Made by a program: the position numbers and the translations under genes
The notes under the pieces: model-generated
The model's input: only the letters and a program-made list of their open reading frames with translations
Told to the model about the DNA's origin: nothing
Databases searched by the model: none
In this document: positions 51,282 through 59,648 of the stretch, in pieces
How positions within the stretch are numbered: the first letter of the stretch is position 1
Layout of the letters: every line of letters begins with the position of its first letter
From: Paraclostridium sordellii
GTDB lineage: Bacteria > Bacillota > Clostridia > Peptostreptococcales > Peptostreptococcaceae
DNA: 64,000 bases
Direction of reading: 5' to 3'
Assembly: GCF_000953675.1 (NCBI RefSeq)
Contig: NZ_LN679998.1
Span: 158,116 to 222,115 of the forward strand

Positions 51282-51452
51282 TACATAAGAAATTGCATTT
51301 CTTAACACTTATGGCTTGTATATATGTTAAGGAAGTCGTCATTTAAAATATTTATATAAAAATTTTTTTACTAATAATTATTGGACAAACACAAATAATA
51401 TAATAGATTAATAATTTAATACAGATGATAAAACATGCTTGGAGGGAATTAT

Positions 51453-52535
51453 ATGGAAGGTAAAACAAGAAAAATGTTCCCAGGAGGGAATACATCTAAA
51501 GGTTTTAAGTCGTTTTTTAATTATGCTATACCTAAAGATGCAAATATAATATTCTGTATGAAAGGTGGTCCAGGAGTAGGGAAATCGTCTTTAATGAAAA
51601 AAGTCGCTAAGGAAATGATAGAGAGAGGTTATGATGTAGATTTATATCCTTGCTCTTCAGATCCTGATTCGCTAGATGTTATAGTTATAAAAAAACTGGG
51701 AGCAGTTATGTTAGATGCTACAGCTCCACATATAGTAGATCCTAAAAATCCTGGAGCAATAGATGAAATTTTAGATTTAGGGATGTTTTGGAATCGAGAA
51801 GGAATAGAGATAAATAGAGATAAAATAGTTGAATGTAATAAAGAGGTAAGTAGATTTTTTAAAGTAGGTTTTAGTTATTTTGAATCAGCGGCGCCTATTG
51901 CTTATGAGATACAATCTAAAAATGTAGATTGTATGGATTTTGGAAAAGTGAATTTAGTAACTTCTCAATTAATAGATGATATATTTAAAAATATAAAGCC
52001 TAGTGAAAACTATAAAGAAGCTAGACACTTATTTGGAAGTGCATTATCACCTTTAGGACATGTAGAGTTTACAGATACAATATTAGAAGATATAGATAAA
52101 GTTTATTATTTAAATGGTAAAATAGGAACAGGAAAGACAACTTTATTAAATAAAGTTGTAAATAAAGCCTTAGAAAATGGACTAGAAGTTGAAGTTTTCC
52201 ATGCACCTTTACTACCAGAAAAAATAGAAACTATAGTTTTAAAAGATTTAAATATATCAATAACAACAAGTAAATTATTCGAATCGGATAATTTTGAAAT
52301 TATAGATTTAAATCAATTTTTAGATAAAGATATGCAAGAAAAATATAAAAATGAATTAGAGTTTAGTCAAAATACACTAGATAATTTAGTATCATATGGA
52401 CTCTTAAATATAAGAAAGGCAAAGGAAGAACATGATAAACTAGAAAAATTTTATATTCCTAATATGAATTTTGAAGAAGTAAATAAGTTAAAAGATTTAA
52501 TAGTAGATAGAATAATTAAATATGATGAAAATTAA
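51453..52535 (+). CDS. tandem P-loop ATPase of unknown function (PRK06851-like)
   Basis: A 360-residue protein with two P-loop domains in tandem. The first Walker A, CMKGGPGVGKSSLMKK, lies near residues 36-51. The second, LNGKIGTGKTTLLNK, is near 223-237. YPCSSDPDSLDVIVI after the first P-loop is a conserved motif of the family. I recognise it as a conserved spore-former/Clostridia family without an assigned role. The ATG at 51435 is in frame, but GGAGGG lies between it and the ATG at 51453, which is the likely start. It is monocistronic, bounded by terminators. The 210-base upstream spacer holds two small inverted repeats (AAGAAATTGCATTTCTT at 51287-51303 and CTTAACA/TGTTAAG). Confidence 0.75.
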   Translation: MEGKTRKMFPGGNTSKGFKSFFNYAIPKDANIIFCMKGGPGVGKSSLMKKVAKEMIERGYDVDLYPCSSDPDSLDVIVIKKLGAVMLDATAPHIVDPKNPGAIDEILDLGMFWNREGIEINRDKIVECNKEVSRFFKVGFSYFESAAPIAYEIQSKNVDCMDFGKVNLVTSQLIDDIFKNIKPSENYKEARHLFGSALSPLGHVEFTDTILEDIDKVYYLNGKIGTGKTTLLNKVVNKALENGLEVEVFHAPLLPEKIETIVLKDLNISITTSKLFESDNFEIIDLNQFLDKDMQEKYKNELEFSQNTLDNLVSYGLLNIRKAKEEHDKLEKFYIPNMNFEEVNKLKDLIVDRIIKYDEN

Positions 52536-52580
52536 CTATATAAAAAAAGAATCCATTAATGGATTCTTTTTTTATATAGT
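52535..52580 (+). terminator. terminator before the pilus cluster
   Basis: A perfect palindrome, ACTATATAAAAAAAGAATCC and its complement around ATTAAT, begins at the last base of the stop codon and includes a run of seven T. It isolates the pilus genes from upstream transcription. Confidence 0.88.
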
Positions 52581-52648
52581 TTTATTAATATGGTATGAAG
52601 AACAAGGATAGGTTAATAATTTTAGTTAGTATTTAAAAAATAAAGCTT

Positions 52649-52668
52649 AAGGGGGTTGAGATAGTATT
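52649..52668 (+). promoter_or_regulatory. ribosome binding site and possible ATT start of pilB
   Basis: AAGGGGG ends at 52655, and ATT lies at 52666-52668 after a 10-base spacer. No ATG, GTG or TTG is in frame between the preceding TGA and ATG 52696. The spacing is slightly long, so this is the weakest of the three ATT cases in the window. Confidence 0.5.
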
Positions 52669-54054
52669 TTAGTTGAGGATAATAAAGCTCCAGTTATGGT
52701 TTCAAAAAAATTAGCTATAAAACATAATGCTATACCAATAGCGATAGAAAATAATAATTTGATAATAGCTATAGCTAAAGAAAATTTTTATGCTGTTGAA
52801 GATTTTAAACTTGCAACAGGAAAAAACATAATTTTAAAAATAAGAGATGAAAAAGAAATAAAAAGTGATATAGAAAGATTTTACTCAAAATCTAGTGTGG
52901 AAAGCGAAGATTATTCAAAATTGGTATTAAATGAACTGTTAGAAAATGCTTTAGACTTTAACGCTAGTGATATACACATAGAACCTTTTGAAACAAATTT
53001 AAGAATAAGAATGAGAATAGATGGATACTTAAAGGAAATCTATAATCATTCTATTAATATGCATATGCAACTAATCACAGTTATAAAACTATTAGCAGGA
53101 ATTGATATAGCAGAGAGAAGATTACCTCAGGATGGAAGAATAGATAGAAATATAAATGGGAATATTGTTGACCTTAGAATTTCTACAATACCAACTATTT
53201 ATGGAGAAAAGGTAGTTATAAGACTTTTAAATAGAGATAAATTCATTATAGATAAAAAGGAAATTGGATTTTCAGATATTGCTATAGATAAAGTGGGGAA
53301 AATAATAAAAAACATGAGCGGTATTTTATTAATAACAGGACCTACTGGAAGTGGAAAAACAACTACAATGTATTCTATTTTAAATGATTTTAAAAATATG
53401 GATAAAAATATAGTTACAATAGAAGATCCAGTAGAATATAAGATAGAAGGTATAAATCAAATACCATTGAATACAAAGATAGGACTTAACTTTGCAAATG
53501 GGCTTAGATCTATTTTAAGACAAGATCCAGACATTATTATGGTTGGAGAAATTAGAGATGTAGAGACTGCTCAGATAGCAATGAGAGCTGCTTCCACAGG
53601 CCACTTTGTTATAAGTACTATGCATACAAATAATTCAGTAGAAGCCATAAATAGATTACTGGATATGGGTATACCTAGATATTTAATAGCATCTTGTTTA
53701 AAAGGAATAATTTCTCAGAGATTGGTTAGGAGAGTATGTAACTATTGTAGTGTAGATATTGATGAAGAAGATAATTTAAAACATACTTTTAAAGCTAAAA
53801 GAAAGATAAGTATAGGATGTGAAGACTGTAACAAAACTGGATTTAAGGGAAGAGTAGCTTTAAATGAAATTGTGGAAATAGATAAAAAAATTAGAAGAGC
53901 GATAGTAGAATGTAAAAATATAGAAGAAATTTATTCTATGGCTAAAGAAGATAATATGATTACATTTGAAGATAGCTTTAAATACTTATTAAAAGAAAAT
54001 ATAACTACAATAAATGAGTGTTTATTAACTAATTTATTTAGTGAAGTGAGGTGA
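52666..54054 (+). CDS. pilB: type IV pilus assembly ATPase PilB, possibly initiated at ATT
   Basis: Hexameric cytoplasmic motor that drives pilin polymerisation. It has an N-terminal domain (about 1-80, LAIKHNAIPIAIENNNLIIA), Walker [14 protein letters not shown], the Asp box region, and Walker B DPDIIMVGEIRDVETAQIA. A four-Cys zinc site follows (CNYC ... CEDC). The first ATG (52696) gives 452 residues but has no ribosome binding site in range. In frame upstream after a TGA at 52657 the only candidate is ATT at 52666, 10 bases after AAGGGGG. The 10 extra residues (ILVEDNKAPV) complete the usual N-terminal helix. It is shorter than primary PilB proteins. Confidence 0.92.
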   Translation: MLVEDNKAPVMVSKKLAIKHNAIPIAIENNNLIIAIAKENFYAVEDFKLATGKNIILKIRDEKEIKSDIERFYSKSSVESEDYSKLVLNELLENALDFNASDIHIEPFETNLRIRMRIDGYLKEIYNHSINMHMQLITVIKLLAGIDIAERRLPQDGRIDRNINGNIVDLRISTIPTIYGEKVVIRLLNRDKFIIDKKEIGFSDIAIDKVGKIIKNMSGILLITGPTGSGKTTTMYSILNDFKNMDKNIVTIEDPVEYKIEGINQIPLNTKIGLNFANGLRSILRQDPDIIMVGEIRDVETAQIAMRAASTGHFVISTMHTNNSVEAINRLLDMGIPRYLIASCLKGIISQRLVRRVCNYCSVDIDEEDNLKHTFKAKRKISIGCEDCNKTGFKGRVALNEIVEIDKKIRRAIVECKNIEEIYSMAKEDNMITFEDSFKYLLKENITTINECLLTNLFSEVR

Positions 54055-54058
54055 ATTT

Positions 54059-55243
54059 TTGGCAATATATGAATGCTTAGTATATGATAAAAATGGAGAA
54101 AGAAAAAATCTTAGCCTTGAGTTTGATTCTCAAAAAGATTTGAATTTTTATGCTATAGAAAACAAATATAAAATAGTTAGAATAAAAAAGAAAAAAGAAT
54201 TAAAAAAGCAAAAACTAAAAGATAAAGACCTATCTAATATTTGTGAGCAACTTGGGATATTATTATCATCGGGTTGTGAAATCACTAAATCTTTAAAAAC
54301 AATTCAATTTAGTTTTAACCATAAATTAAAATCAGATCTAAAAAAAGTAAGTGACAATTTACAAAAAGGAAATTCTATTTCAAGCTCATTCCAAAAGACC
54401 AACTCATTTCCAGATTTTTTTATACATATGATAAAAGCTGGAGAAATAAGTGGTAGATTAGATGAAATACTTTTAAGCTTGTCTAAATATTATAAAAAAG
54501 AACATGAATTTAAAACAAAATTACTCACATCAATGATATATCCTGCTATATTAACATTCATGCTAATAATGGTAGTTATATTTATGCTAGCTTTTGCAGT
54601 TCCTAATTTGAAAGAATCTTTTATAAGCACACACACTCAATTGCCTAATAGTACTAAATTATTAATTGTTATGTCAGACTTAGTAAGATACAATTTTGAA
54701 ACTCTGATAATCTTAATGATGTTAGGAATTATTTTCTTTTATAATTTAATATCTAAATCAGAAAAAATAAAATATGAATTTGATAAGATGATTTTTGAAT
54801 TTAAATATACAAAAGAAATTGTACAAGCTATAGAGATAAGTAAATTTACAAGGTGTTTTTATATATTAAATAGTAGTGGAATTCAAATTTTAAACTCATT
54901 AGACATATCGACAGATGTTATTAAAAATAAATTTATGTATGAAAAAATGAATATTTCAAAAGAGGTTATACAAAAGGGATATAGCATAACAACTTCGCTA
55001 GCAATGTCAAATATATTTCCAAATGTTGTTATAGCTATGATGCAAGTAGGAGAAGAAACAGGGAATTTAGAACAAAGTCTAAAGAATATTAATTCAAATT
55101 ACGACTCTAATTTAGAAACCCTAGTAAATAGAATTTTGAAAATTGTTGAACCGATAATTATTGTAGTTATAGCTATTTCGGTAGGAGCTATTGTTATATC
55201 GATAATGATTCCTATATTTGATGCTATAACTTCACTTAAATAA
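54059..55243 (+). CDS. pilC: type IV pilus inner-membrane platform protein PilC
   Basis: A 394-residue GspF/PilC-family platform protein that couples the PilB motor to pilin assembly. Two GspF domains are visible, each with a cytoplasmic helical part and membrane segments: residues about 62-185 (CEQLGILLSSGCEITKSL, FIHMIKAGEISGRLDEIL, TSMIYPAILTFMLIMVVIFM) and about 265-390 (KFTRCFYILNSSGIQIL, AMMQVGEETGNLEQSL, PIIIVVIAISVGAIVISIMIP). It starts at TTG, 4 bases after GAGGTGA. Four bases separate it from pilB. Confidence 0.94.
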   Translation: MAIYECLVYDKNGERKNLSLEFDSQKDLNFYAIENKYKIVRIKKKKELKKQKLKDKDLSNICEQLGILLSSGCEITKSLKTIQFSFNHKLKSDLKKVSDNLQKGNSISSSFQKTNSFPDFFIHMIKAGEISGRLDEILLSLSKYYKKEHEFKTKLLTSMIYPAILTFMLIMVVIFMLAFAVPNLKESFISTHTQLPNSTKLLIVMSDLVRYNFETLIILMMLGIIFFYNLISKSEKIKYEFDKMIFEFKYTKEIVQAIEISKFTRCFYILNSSGIQILNSLDISTDVIKNKFMYEKMNISKEVIQKGYSITTSLAMSNIFPNVVIAMMQVGEETGNLEQSLKNINSNYDSNLETLVNRILKIVEPIIIVVIAISVGAIVISIMIPIFDAITSLK

Positions 55244-55259
55244 AATAAGGAGTAAATTT

Positions 55260-55628
55260 ATGAAAAATATAAAGAAAAGAATTAATAAAAAAAGAAGAGG
55301 ATTTACATTAATTGAATTAGTAATGGTTGTTGCTATTTTAGGTACATTATCAAGTATAGCACTAGTTAAATTTACAGATGTAGGGAAAGAAAGCAAAGTA
55401 AATTCTGATTATATAACTGCTAGCAATATTGCTACAGCCACTAAATTAGCAATAAATGATGGAGTATCAGATATAACTTTGGACAAATTATCAAAAGAAG
55501 GTTATATAGAGGGGACTCCTAAACCTCAAAGTGAGGAAGGTGGTTTTGTAGTGAGTATAGATGATGGAAATATAAATGTTAAAGTGGGTGAAAAAGTTTT
55601 TTATCCTAAAACAGAGACTACACAATAA
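55260..55628 (+). CDS. pilA: type IV prepilin
   Basis: A 122-residue pilin precursor with a 14-residue basic leader (KRINKKRRG) cut before Phe15. FTLIELVMVVAILGTLSSIA is the type IV pilin N-helix, with Glu at mature position 5. The mature protein is only about 108 residues, smaller than major pilins. It has few Cys (none), and a short C-terminal domain with GYIEGTPKP. The size resembles ComGC or the secondary pilins of Clostridioides. A prepilin peptidase is not encoded here and must come from elsewhere. Confidence 0.93.
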   Translation: MKNIKKRINKKRRGFTLIELVMVVAILGTLSSIALVKFTDVGKESKVNSDYITASNIATATKLAINDGVSDITLDKLSKEGYIEGTPKPQSEEGGFVVSIDDGNINVKVGEKVFYPKTETTQ

Positions 55629-55638
55629 TTTATATTAT

Positions 55639-55655
55639 AAGGAGAGATTTATATT
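55639..55655 (+). promoter_or_regulatory. ribosome binding site and ATT start codon of pilM
   Basis: AAGGAG (55639-55644), an 8-base spacer, then ATT at 55653-55655 followed by AGTAAATTTTTAGCCATAGA, coding SKFLAIE. The preceding TAA at 55638 rules out any earlier start. The only later standard start, TTG at 55704, would cut off the first strand of the fold. Confidence 0.7.
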
Positions 55656-56468
55656 AGTAAATTTTTAGCCATAGAAATAGAAGAAAAACAAATAAAGTTA
55701 GCATTGATAGAAAATTATTTTGGAAAGATAAAAGTTAAGTTTACAAAAACATTGGATTGTGAATATATAACAGATATGAATACAGTAACCAATTTTGATC
55801 AAGTTAGTAAGGTTATAAAAAATGAAATAAGTACTATGAAGTTATTGTTAAATAAAGTTTCATATACTGTTCAGAATAAATACATAATAAATAGGGATGT
55901 AGAAATTATTAATACAAATCATAGACAAGATATATTAGGACTTATAAAATACGAACTTATACAATATATGCCAATTGATATAGAAGAATATATTATAAAG
56001 TATAAAGTTTTAGAGATTTTTCCAGAAAAAATCAATGCTCAAGTAATATTAATGCCAAAAACAATAAAAAATAATTACAAAGAATTATCTAAGTACTTAA
56101 AATTAAAGCCAATAAAATTAGGTGTTAACTTCAATATTTTACAAAACTTAATAGAAGAAGATATATTAGATATTAATAATGAATTAAATATAATTTTAGA
56201 TATTAAAAAAGATAGATCAAACTTAAATATTGTAAAAAACAAAAGTATAATAAGATCCCACACAATAAATAATGAAGATATTTTTGATTTCATAGCCAAA
56301 AATGTATCTGATGTTAATAATATTTACTATTATGGAATAGAAACTAAAAATGTTATTAATATATTAAATGAAAATTATAAAATAGAAAAATTAAATATTA
56401 ATAATAGAGATTTTCAAACTCAAGGTGACTTAAATAGATTCATTAGTAATGTGGGGTTGATATATTAA
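55653..56468 (+). CDS. pilM: type IV pilus protein PilM, probably initiated at ATT
   Basis: Cytoplasmic actin-like (ASKHA) protein that links PilB to the PilN-PilO membrane complex. From the ATT start the product has 271 residues and begins with SKFLAIEIEEKQIKLALIEN, the typical first strands of the actin-like fold. The central YELIQYMPIDIEEYIIKYKVLE pattern (read in parts) is PilM-like. It is shorter than usual PilM (about 350), as in other compact clusters. It overlaps the ATG of pilN by one base. The functional assignment rests on position plus fold pattern. Confidence 0.82.
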   Translation: MSKFLAIEIEEKQIKLALIENYFGKIKVKFTKTLDCEYITDMNTVTNFDQVSKVIKNEISTMKLLLNKVSYTVQNKYIINRDVEIINTNHRQDILGLIKYELIQYMPIDIEEYIIKYKVLEIFPEKINAQVILMPKTIKNNYKELSKYLKLKPIKLGVNFNILQNLIEEDILDINNELNIILDIKKDRSNLNIVKNKSIIRSHTINNEDIFDFIAKNVSDVNNIYYYGIETKNVINILNENYKIEKLNINNRDFQTQGDLNRFISNVGLIY

Positions 56469-56932
56469 TGGATTATATAAAGATATTAAACTTTTTTGAC
56501 GAAAAAGACTATAAGAGGAAATTAACTATATTTCAGTTAACTTCAATAATAATTATATTTACTGTTATTATAGTTAATTTCAATTTATGGATGAAAGTCA
56601 ATAAGCAAGAAAATGAAATTAATGAGAGGAAAGATAAATTAAATACAGTACAAGAAATAAGTTATATAGATAATAATAACTTAAAAATAAAAGAATCTTA
56701 TAGAATAATGGATTTGATAAAACATGTAAATATTTTAACTTTAGAAATAGATGATGGAAAATTAAAGATTAAAGGACAAGCTCAAGATTCAGATCAAATT
56801 AAATATTTTACTAATGAGATGAAACAAATTAAAAACTTAAAAAACTGTAATATAGAATCAATAAATCAAGAAGGCGATATATATAAATTTGATATGAGTG
56901 CCACTATAGGAGGCAATGATGAAATTCAATAA
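56468..56932 (+). CDS. pilN: PilN-like pilus assembly protein
   Basis: A 154-residue bitopic membrane protein: a short cytoplasmic N-terminus (MDYIKILNFFDEKDYKRK, with the PilN-type 'I-N-x-x' segment that would dock onto PilM), one TM helix (LTIFQLTSIIIIFTVIIVNF, residues 19-38), a coiled segment (NKQENEINERKDKL) and a small ferredoxin-like domain. Sequence alone is weakly conserved; the call comes from the order pilM-pilN-pilO. Start and stop overlap both neighbours. Confidence 0.75.
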   Translation: MDYIKILNFFDEKDYKRKLTIFQLTSIIIIFTVIIVNFNLWMKVNKQENEINERKDKLNTVQEISYIDNNNLKIKESYRIMDLIKHVNILTLEIDDGKLKIKGQAQDSDQIKYFTNEMKQIKNLKNCNIESINQEGDIYKFDMSATIGGNDEIQ

Positions 56933-57347
56933 ACTTGATAAACAAAAAATACTGATAGTCTCTATATTAGTTTTTGTATTTTTAAACTTAACAGTTGTAT
57001 ACAAGCCTTTAAAAGATAAGTACCAAAGACAGAAAAATCAACTAAAGATAATTAAAAATTTAGAAAAAGAAAAGTTAGAAAAGAAGAAAGATAAAATAAA
57101 AGAAGAAAATATTATTATAAGTTTAGAGTCACACTTTAGAGCAAATTTAAATATAAATTATATAAAGTCAATAGATAAAGATAAAACTAAGGTTGCAGAG
57201 ATTGGAATAACTGGAGTAAGCAATCTTTTAATAGAGAGAATAAAAAAGTTAGAAAATATAAGTAAAGAAATATACATAGAAGGAATGACTATGAGTAAGA
57301 TAGAAGAAAATAATTTAGAATGTAGTATGAAATTAAGTATATATTAA
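56919..57347 (+). CDS. pilO: PilO-like pilus assembly protein
   Basis: A 142-residue membrane protein with one N-terminal TM helix (KILIVSILVFVFLNLTVVY, residues 8-26), a highly charged coiled coil (about 30-70, rich in Lys and Glu), and a small C-terminal domain. PilO and PilN form the heterodimer that aligns the inner-membrane complex. The ATG at 56916 is only 2 bases from AGGAGG, so the next ATG (56919) is preferred. It overlaps pilN by 14 bases and is the last recognisable pilus gene. Confidence 0.72.
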   Translation: MKFNKLDKQKILIVSILVFVFLNLTVVYKPLKDKYQRQKNQLKIIKNLEKEKLEKKKDKIKEENIIISLESHFRANLNINYIKSIDKDKTKVAEIGITGVSNLLIERIKKLENISKEIYIEGMTMSKIEENNLECSMKLSIY

Positions 57348-57368
57348 TTTATAAAAAGGTTTTCCTAA

Positions 57369-57405
57369 GATCTTGTAGAATAAGGTTATAAAGCATTCTA
57401 CAGGA
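57369..57405 (+). other. hairpin in the leader of the following unknown gene
   Basis: ATCTTGTAGAAT pairs with ATTCTACAGGAT (one G-U pair) around a 13-base loop. No T run follows, and the ribosome binding site AAGGGGGA begins a few bases later. It may tune read-through from the pilus genes or translation of the next gene. Confidence 0.45.
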
Positions 57406-57421
57406 TTTAAGGGGGATCGAC

Positions 57422-58096
57422 ATGTTAAATAATATACTTTATATAAATAACTATATTAATGATTTTGAAAGAGATTTTCTTGAGAACAAAAGCAATAGAT
57501 ATGTAGAGATATGTAAAAAAATTTATGGAGCTAATATAGACGAGCTTAGTATACATATTTGGACATCACATATAATGAATGAATTTAATGAGCGTTTAAT
57601 TAAAAAAGGATCTAATATAAATGGAATAGAAAAATCATCTAATCAAGTATATGACATGTTAAAATTATATAGAAAAAATATGATTGTATATTCATATTTA
57701 AAAGGAGTTATATTTGGAAATAATGAATATAATTTAATTAAAGAGTTTAAAATTATATATGAAAAAATTATGAAAGAAAAAAGTGAGATTAATTTAAGAA
57801 AAAAAGATTTGAAAAATTTTGAGGAAGTGGAAAGCTATTTAAATAGTATAAAAATTAAAATTTTGGATACACAGAGTATAAAAACTTTAAATGAGAATAT
57901 AGAAACTTTTTATTTGAAAAAAATTGAAATAGACATAAAAAATACTAATTTAAACTGTGATAGAGAAAAATTGATTAATATAATAAAAGAGTTAATGATA
58001 AATGATGCGATAAATCAATATAATGAAGGTATTTTAGATGGAATTATACATAAAATTAATAAAAAACATTGCAAAAACAATAAAATAGTCTTATAG
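57422..58096 (+). CDS. hypothetical protein at the end of the pilus cluster
   Basis: A 224-residue protein I do not recognise. It is very rich in Asn, Ile, Lys and Glu, has no signal peptide or membrane helix, and is mostly predicted helical, with a coiled-coil-like stretch (EKIMKEKSEINLRKKDLKNF). The ATG follows a strong GGGGGA. It lies 74 bases after pilO on the same strand without a clear terminator between. It may be co-transcribed with the pilus genes, but no function follows from the sequence. Confidence 0.6.
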   Translation: MLNNILYINNYINDFERDFLENKSNRYVEICKKIYGANIDELSIHIWTSHIMNEFNERLIKKGSNINGIEKSSNQVYDMLKLYRKNMIVYSYLKGVIFGNNEYNLIKEFKIIYEKIMKEKSEINLRKKDLKNFEEVESYLNSIKIKILDTQSIKTLNENIETFYLKKIEIDIKNTNLNCDREKLINIIKELMINDAINQYNEGILDGIIHKINKKHCKNNKIVL

Positions 58097-58171
58097 TATA
58101 GAATCATTGAAAAAAAGATGATATAATTATAAATTGTATTTAAATTTAGAAATAAAGGAGTGAAAGTAACA

Positions 58172-59209
58172 GTGTTAGGGAGAAATGAGTTATGCCCATG
58201 CGGAAGTGGGAAGAAATATAAAAAATGCTGTTTAAATAAAGATGTTGTGTCGGAAAGAGCTAGTAGAAAAATTGTACTTTCACAAAAACAATATTCACAA
58301 CTGTACTCAAAACTGTATGAATATTCAAGACAGGAAAAATTTAATGAAGAGTATAAAAAAGCGCAAGAAATGTTTTATATATTAGATGATGAAAATATAA
58401 ATAAAAAGTTTGAAAGCTTCTTTAACACATACTTTATACAAGATCATATAATGGAAAATAAAAAAGTTATAACTGTTGACTTTTTTGAAGAAAATAAAAA
58501 TAACTTAACTAAAACGGAAGTAGATATACTAAAGAGTTTATTTGAATCTTATGTGAGCGTATATGTTATAAAAGAAAAACTAGAAGATAAAATTTTATTA
58601 AAAGATGCTATAACTGGAGATGAAATATTCACTGAAGATATAAATCTTTTAAATGGATTTAATCAAGGTGATTGTATAATAGCTAGAATAGTTGAAGTTG
58701 GAGGAGCACATTTATTATTAGATGTTACAGTAAGCATATCTGAAGCGGTAAAAGATATAGTAGTAAATGATATTAATCACTTCTTCAATCAATATGAAGA
58801 TCTATATAAAGATATAAAAACTTTCTTAATATATCATACTCATATATTATATAAGTACATCCAACAATTATTAGATCCAAATATTGCTGAATATCTTAAA
58901 AATCAAAAAGTAGTTAATGAAAAGAAACAAGAAGAAATAAAAGAAATGATATCTGAAGATGATTGTAAGGTTTCTACTTTACTTAAAGCTCAAGTTGAAG
59001 CAGATATATTACAAAAATGTTTAGATTTCTGGAGCGAGTACAAAGCTAATAATAATGAAATAAAAGGGTCTGAGAACGGATGGGCAGCAGCTGTTGAGTA
59101 TCACATAAGAAAAGAGAATGGACAAGCTGTAACTCAATCTCAGATATCTAAGAAATATGATATAAGTCCAAGTACTTTAGGTAAGAGACATAAAGACTTA
59201 AGAATGTAG
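58172..59209 (+). CDS. SEC-C zinc-motif protein with a C-terminal helix-turn-helix-like end
   Basis: A 345-residue protein starting with a complete SEC-C zinc-binding motif (RNELCPCGSGKKYKKCC, residues 4-20), as found at the C-terminus of SecA. The long middle (about 30-290) is not familiar to me. GFNQGDCIIARIVEVGGAHLL (read in two parts) looks like a small beta-barrel. The C-terminus VTQSQISKKYDISPSTLGKR resembles a helix-turn-helix. A GTG at 58160 is in frame but forms part of the AAAGGAGTGA ribosome binding site, so GTG 58172 is chosen. Possible roles are in translation or regulation. This is a guess. Confidence 0.7.
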   Translation: MLGRNELCPCGSGKKYKKCCLNKDVVSERASRKIVLSQKQYSQLYSKLYEYSRQEKFNEEYKKAQEMFYILDDENINKKFESFFNTYFIQDHIMENKKVITVDFFEENKNNLTKTEVDILKSLFESYVSVYVIKEKLEDKILLKDAITGDEIFTEDINLLNGFNQGDCIIARIVEVGGAHLLLDVTVSISEAVKDIVVNDINHFFNQYEDLYKDIKTFLIYHTHILYKYIQQLLDPNIAEYLKNQKVVNEKKQEEIKEMISEDDCKVSTLLKAQVEADILQKCLDFWSEYKANNNEIKGSENGWAAAVEYHIRKENGQAVTQSQISKKYDISPSTLGKRHKDLRM

Positions 59210-59250
59210 TATAAAACTTAATTTTAAAATAAACAGAAAGAGGTATACAC

Positions 59251-59628
59251 ATGGGTCTTAATTTAGGAAAATCAATTGCTGTATCAACAAGTTATGTAAA
59301 ATCTAATCCAGCAGTACCAGTATATAAAGGAGAAGAATCTCCAGAAAATTTATATGCGGTAATATACCATATTGAAATAGGGTATAATGAAAAAAGCTTA
59401 GAAAAAGCTATGCAATATATAATAATAGACTATAAAGAGTTTGAATTATGTAAAGAATCTAAAGATGAATTAGTAAATATAGCTAAAGAATACTGTAAAC
59501 AAAACGGTATAAATGATGATGAGCAAACTCAAATTGAATTACTAGATAATGAAGAGGCAGAGAATTTCTTAGAAAAAGTATTCAATAACATGAAGGTTAT
59601 AAGAGGGTTAATAACTCAAAGAGATTAA
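59251..59628 (+). CDS. conserved-looking hypothetical protein
   Basis: A 125-residue acidic, soluble protein I do not recognise. It begins MGLNLGKSIAVSTSYVKSNP, has an alternating strand/helix pattern (YAVIYHIEIGYNEKSLEKAM, YIIIDYKEFELCK) and ends with helices rich in Glu. The ATG follows AGAGG at good spacing. It lies 41 bases after the SEC-C gene and ends in a strong terminator, so the two are probably co-transcribed. Codon use is like the neighbours. Confidence 0.65.
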   Translation: MGLNLGKSIAVSTSYVKSNPAVPVYKGEESPENLYAVIYHIEIGYNEKSLEKAMQYIIIDYKEFELCKESKDELVNIAKEYCKQNGINDDEQTQIELLDNEEAENFLEKVFNNMKVIRGLITQRD

Positions 59629-59648
59629 GTAACAATACAATTAGAATT

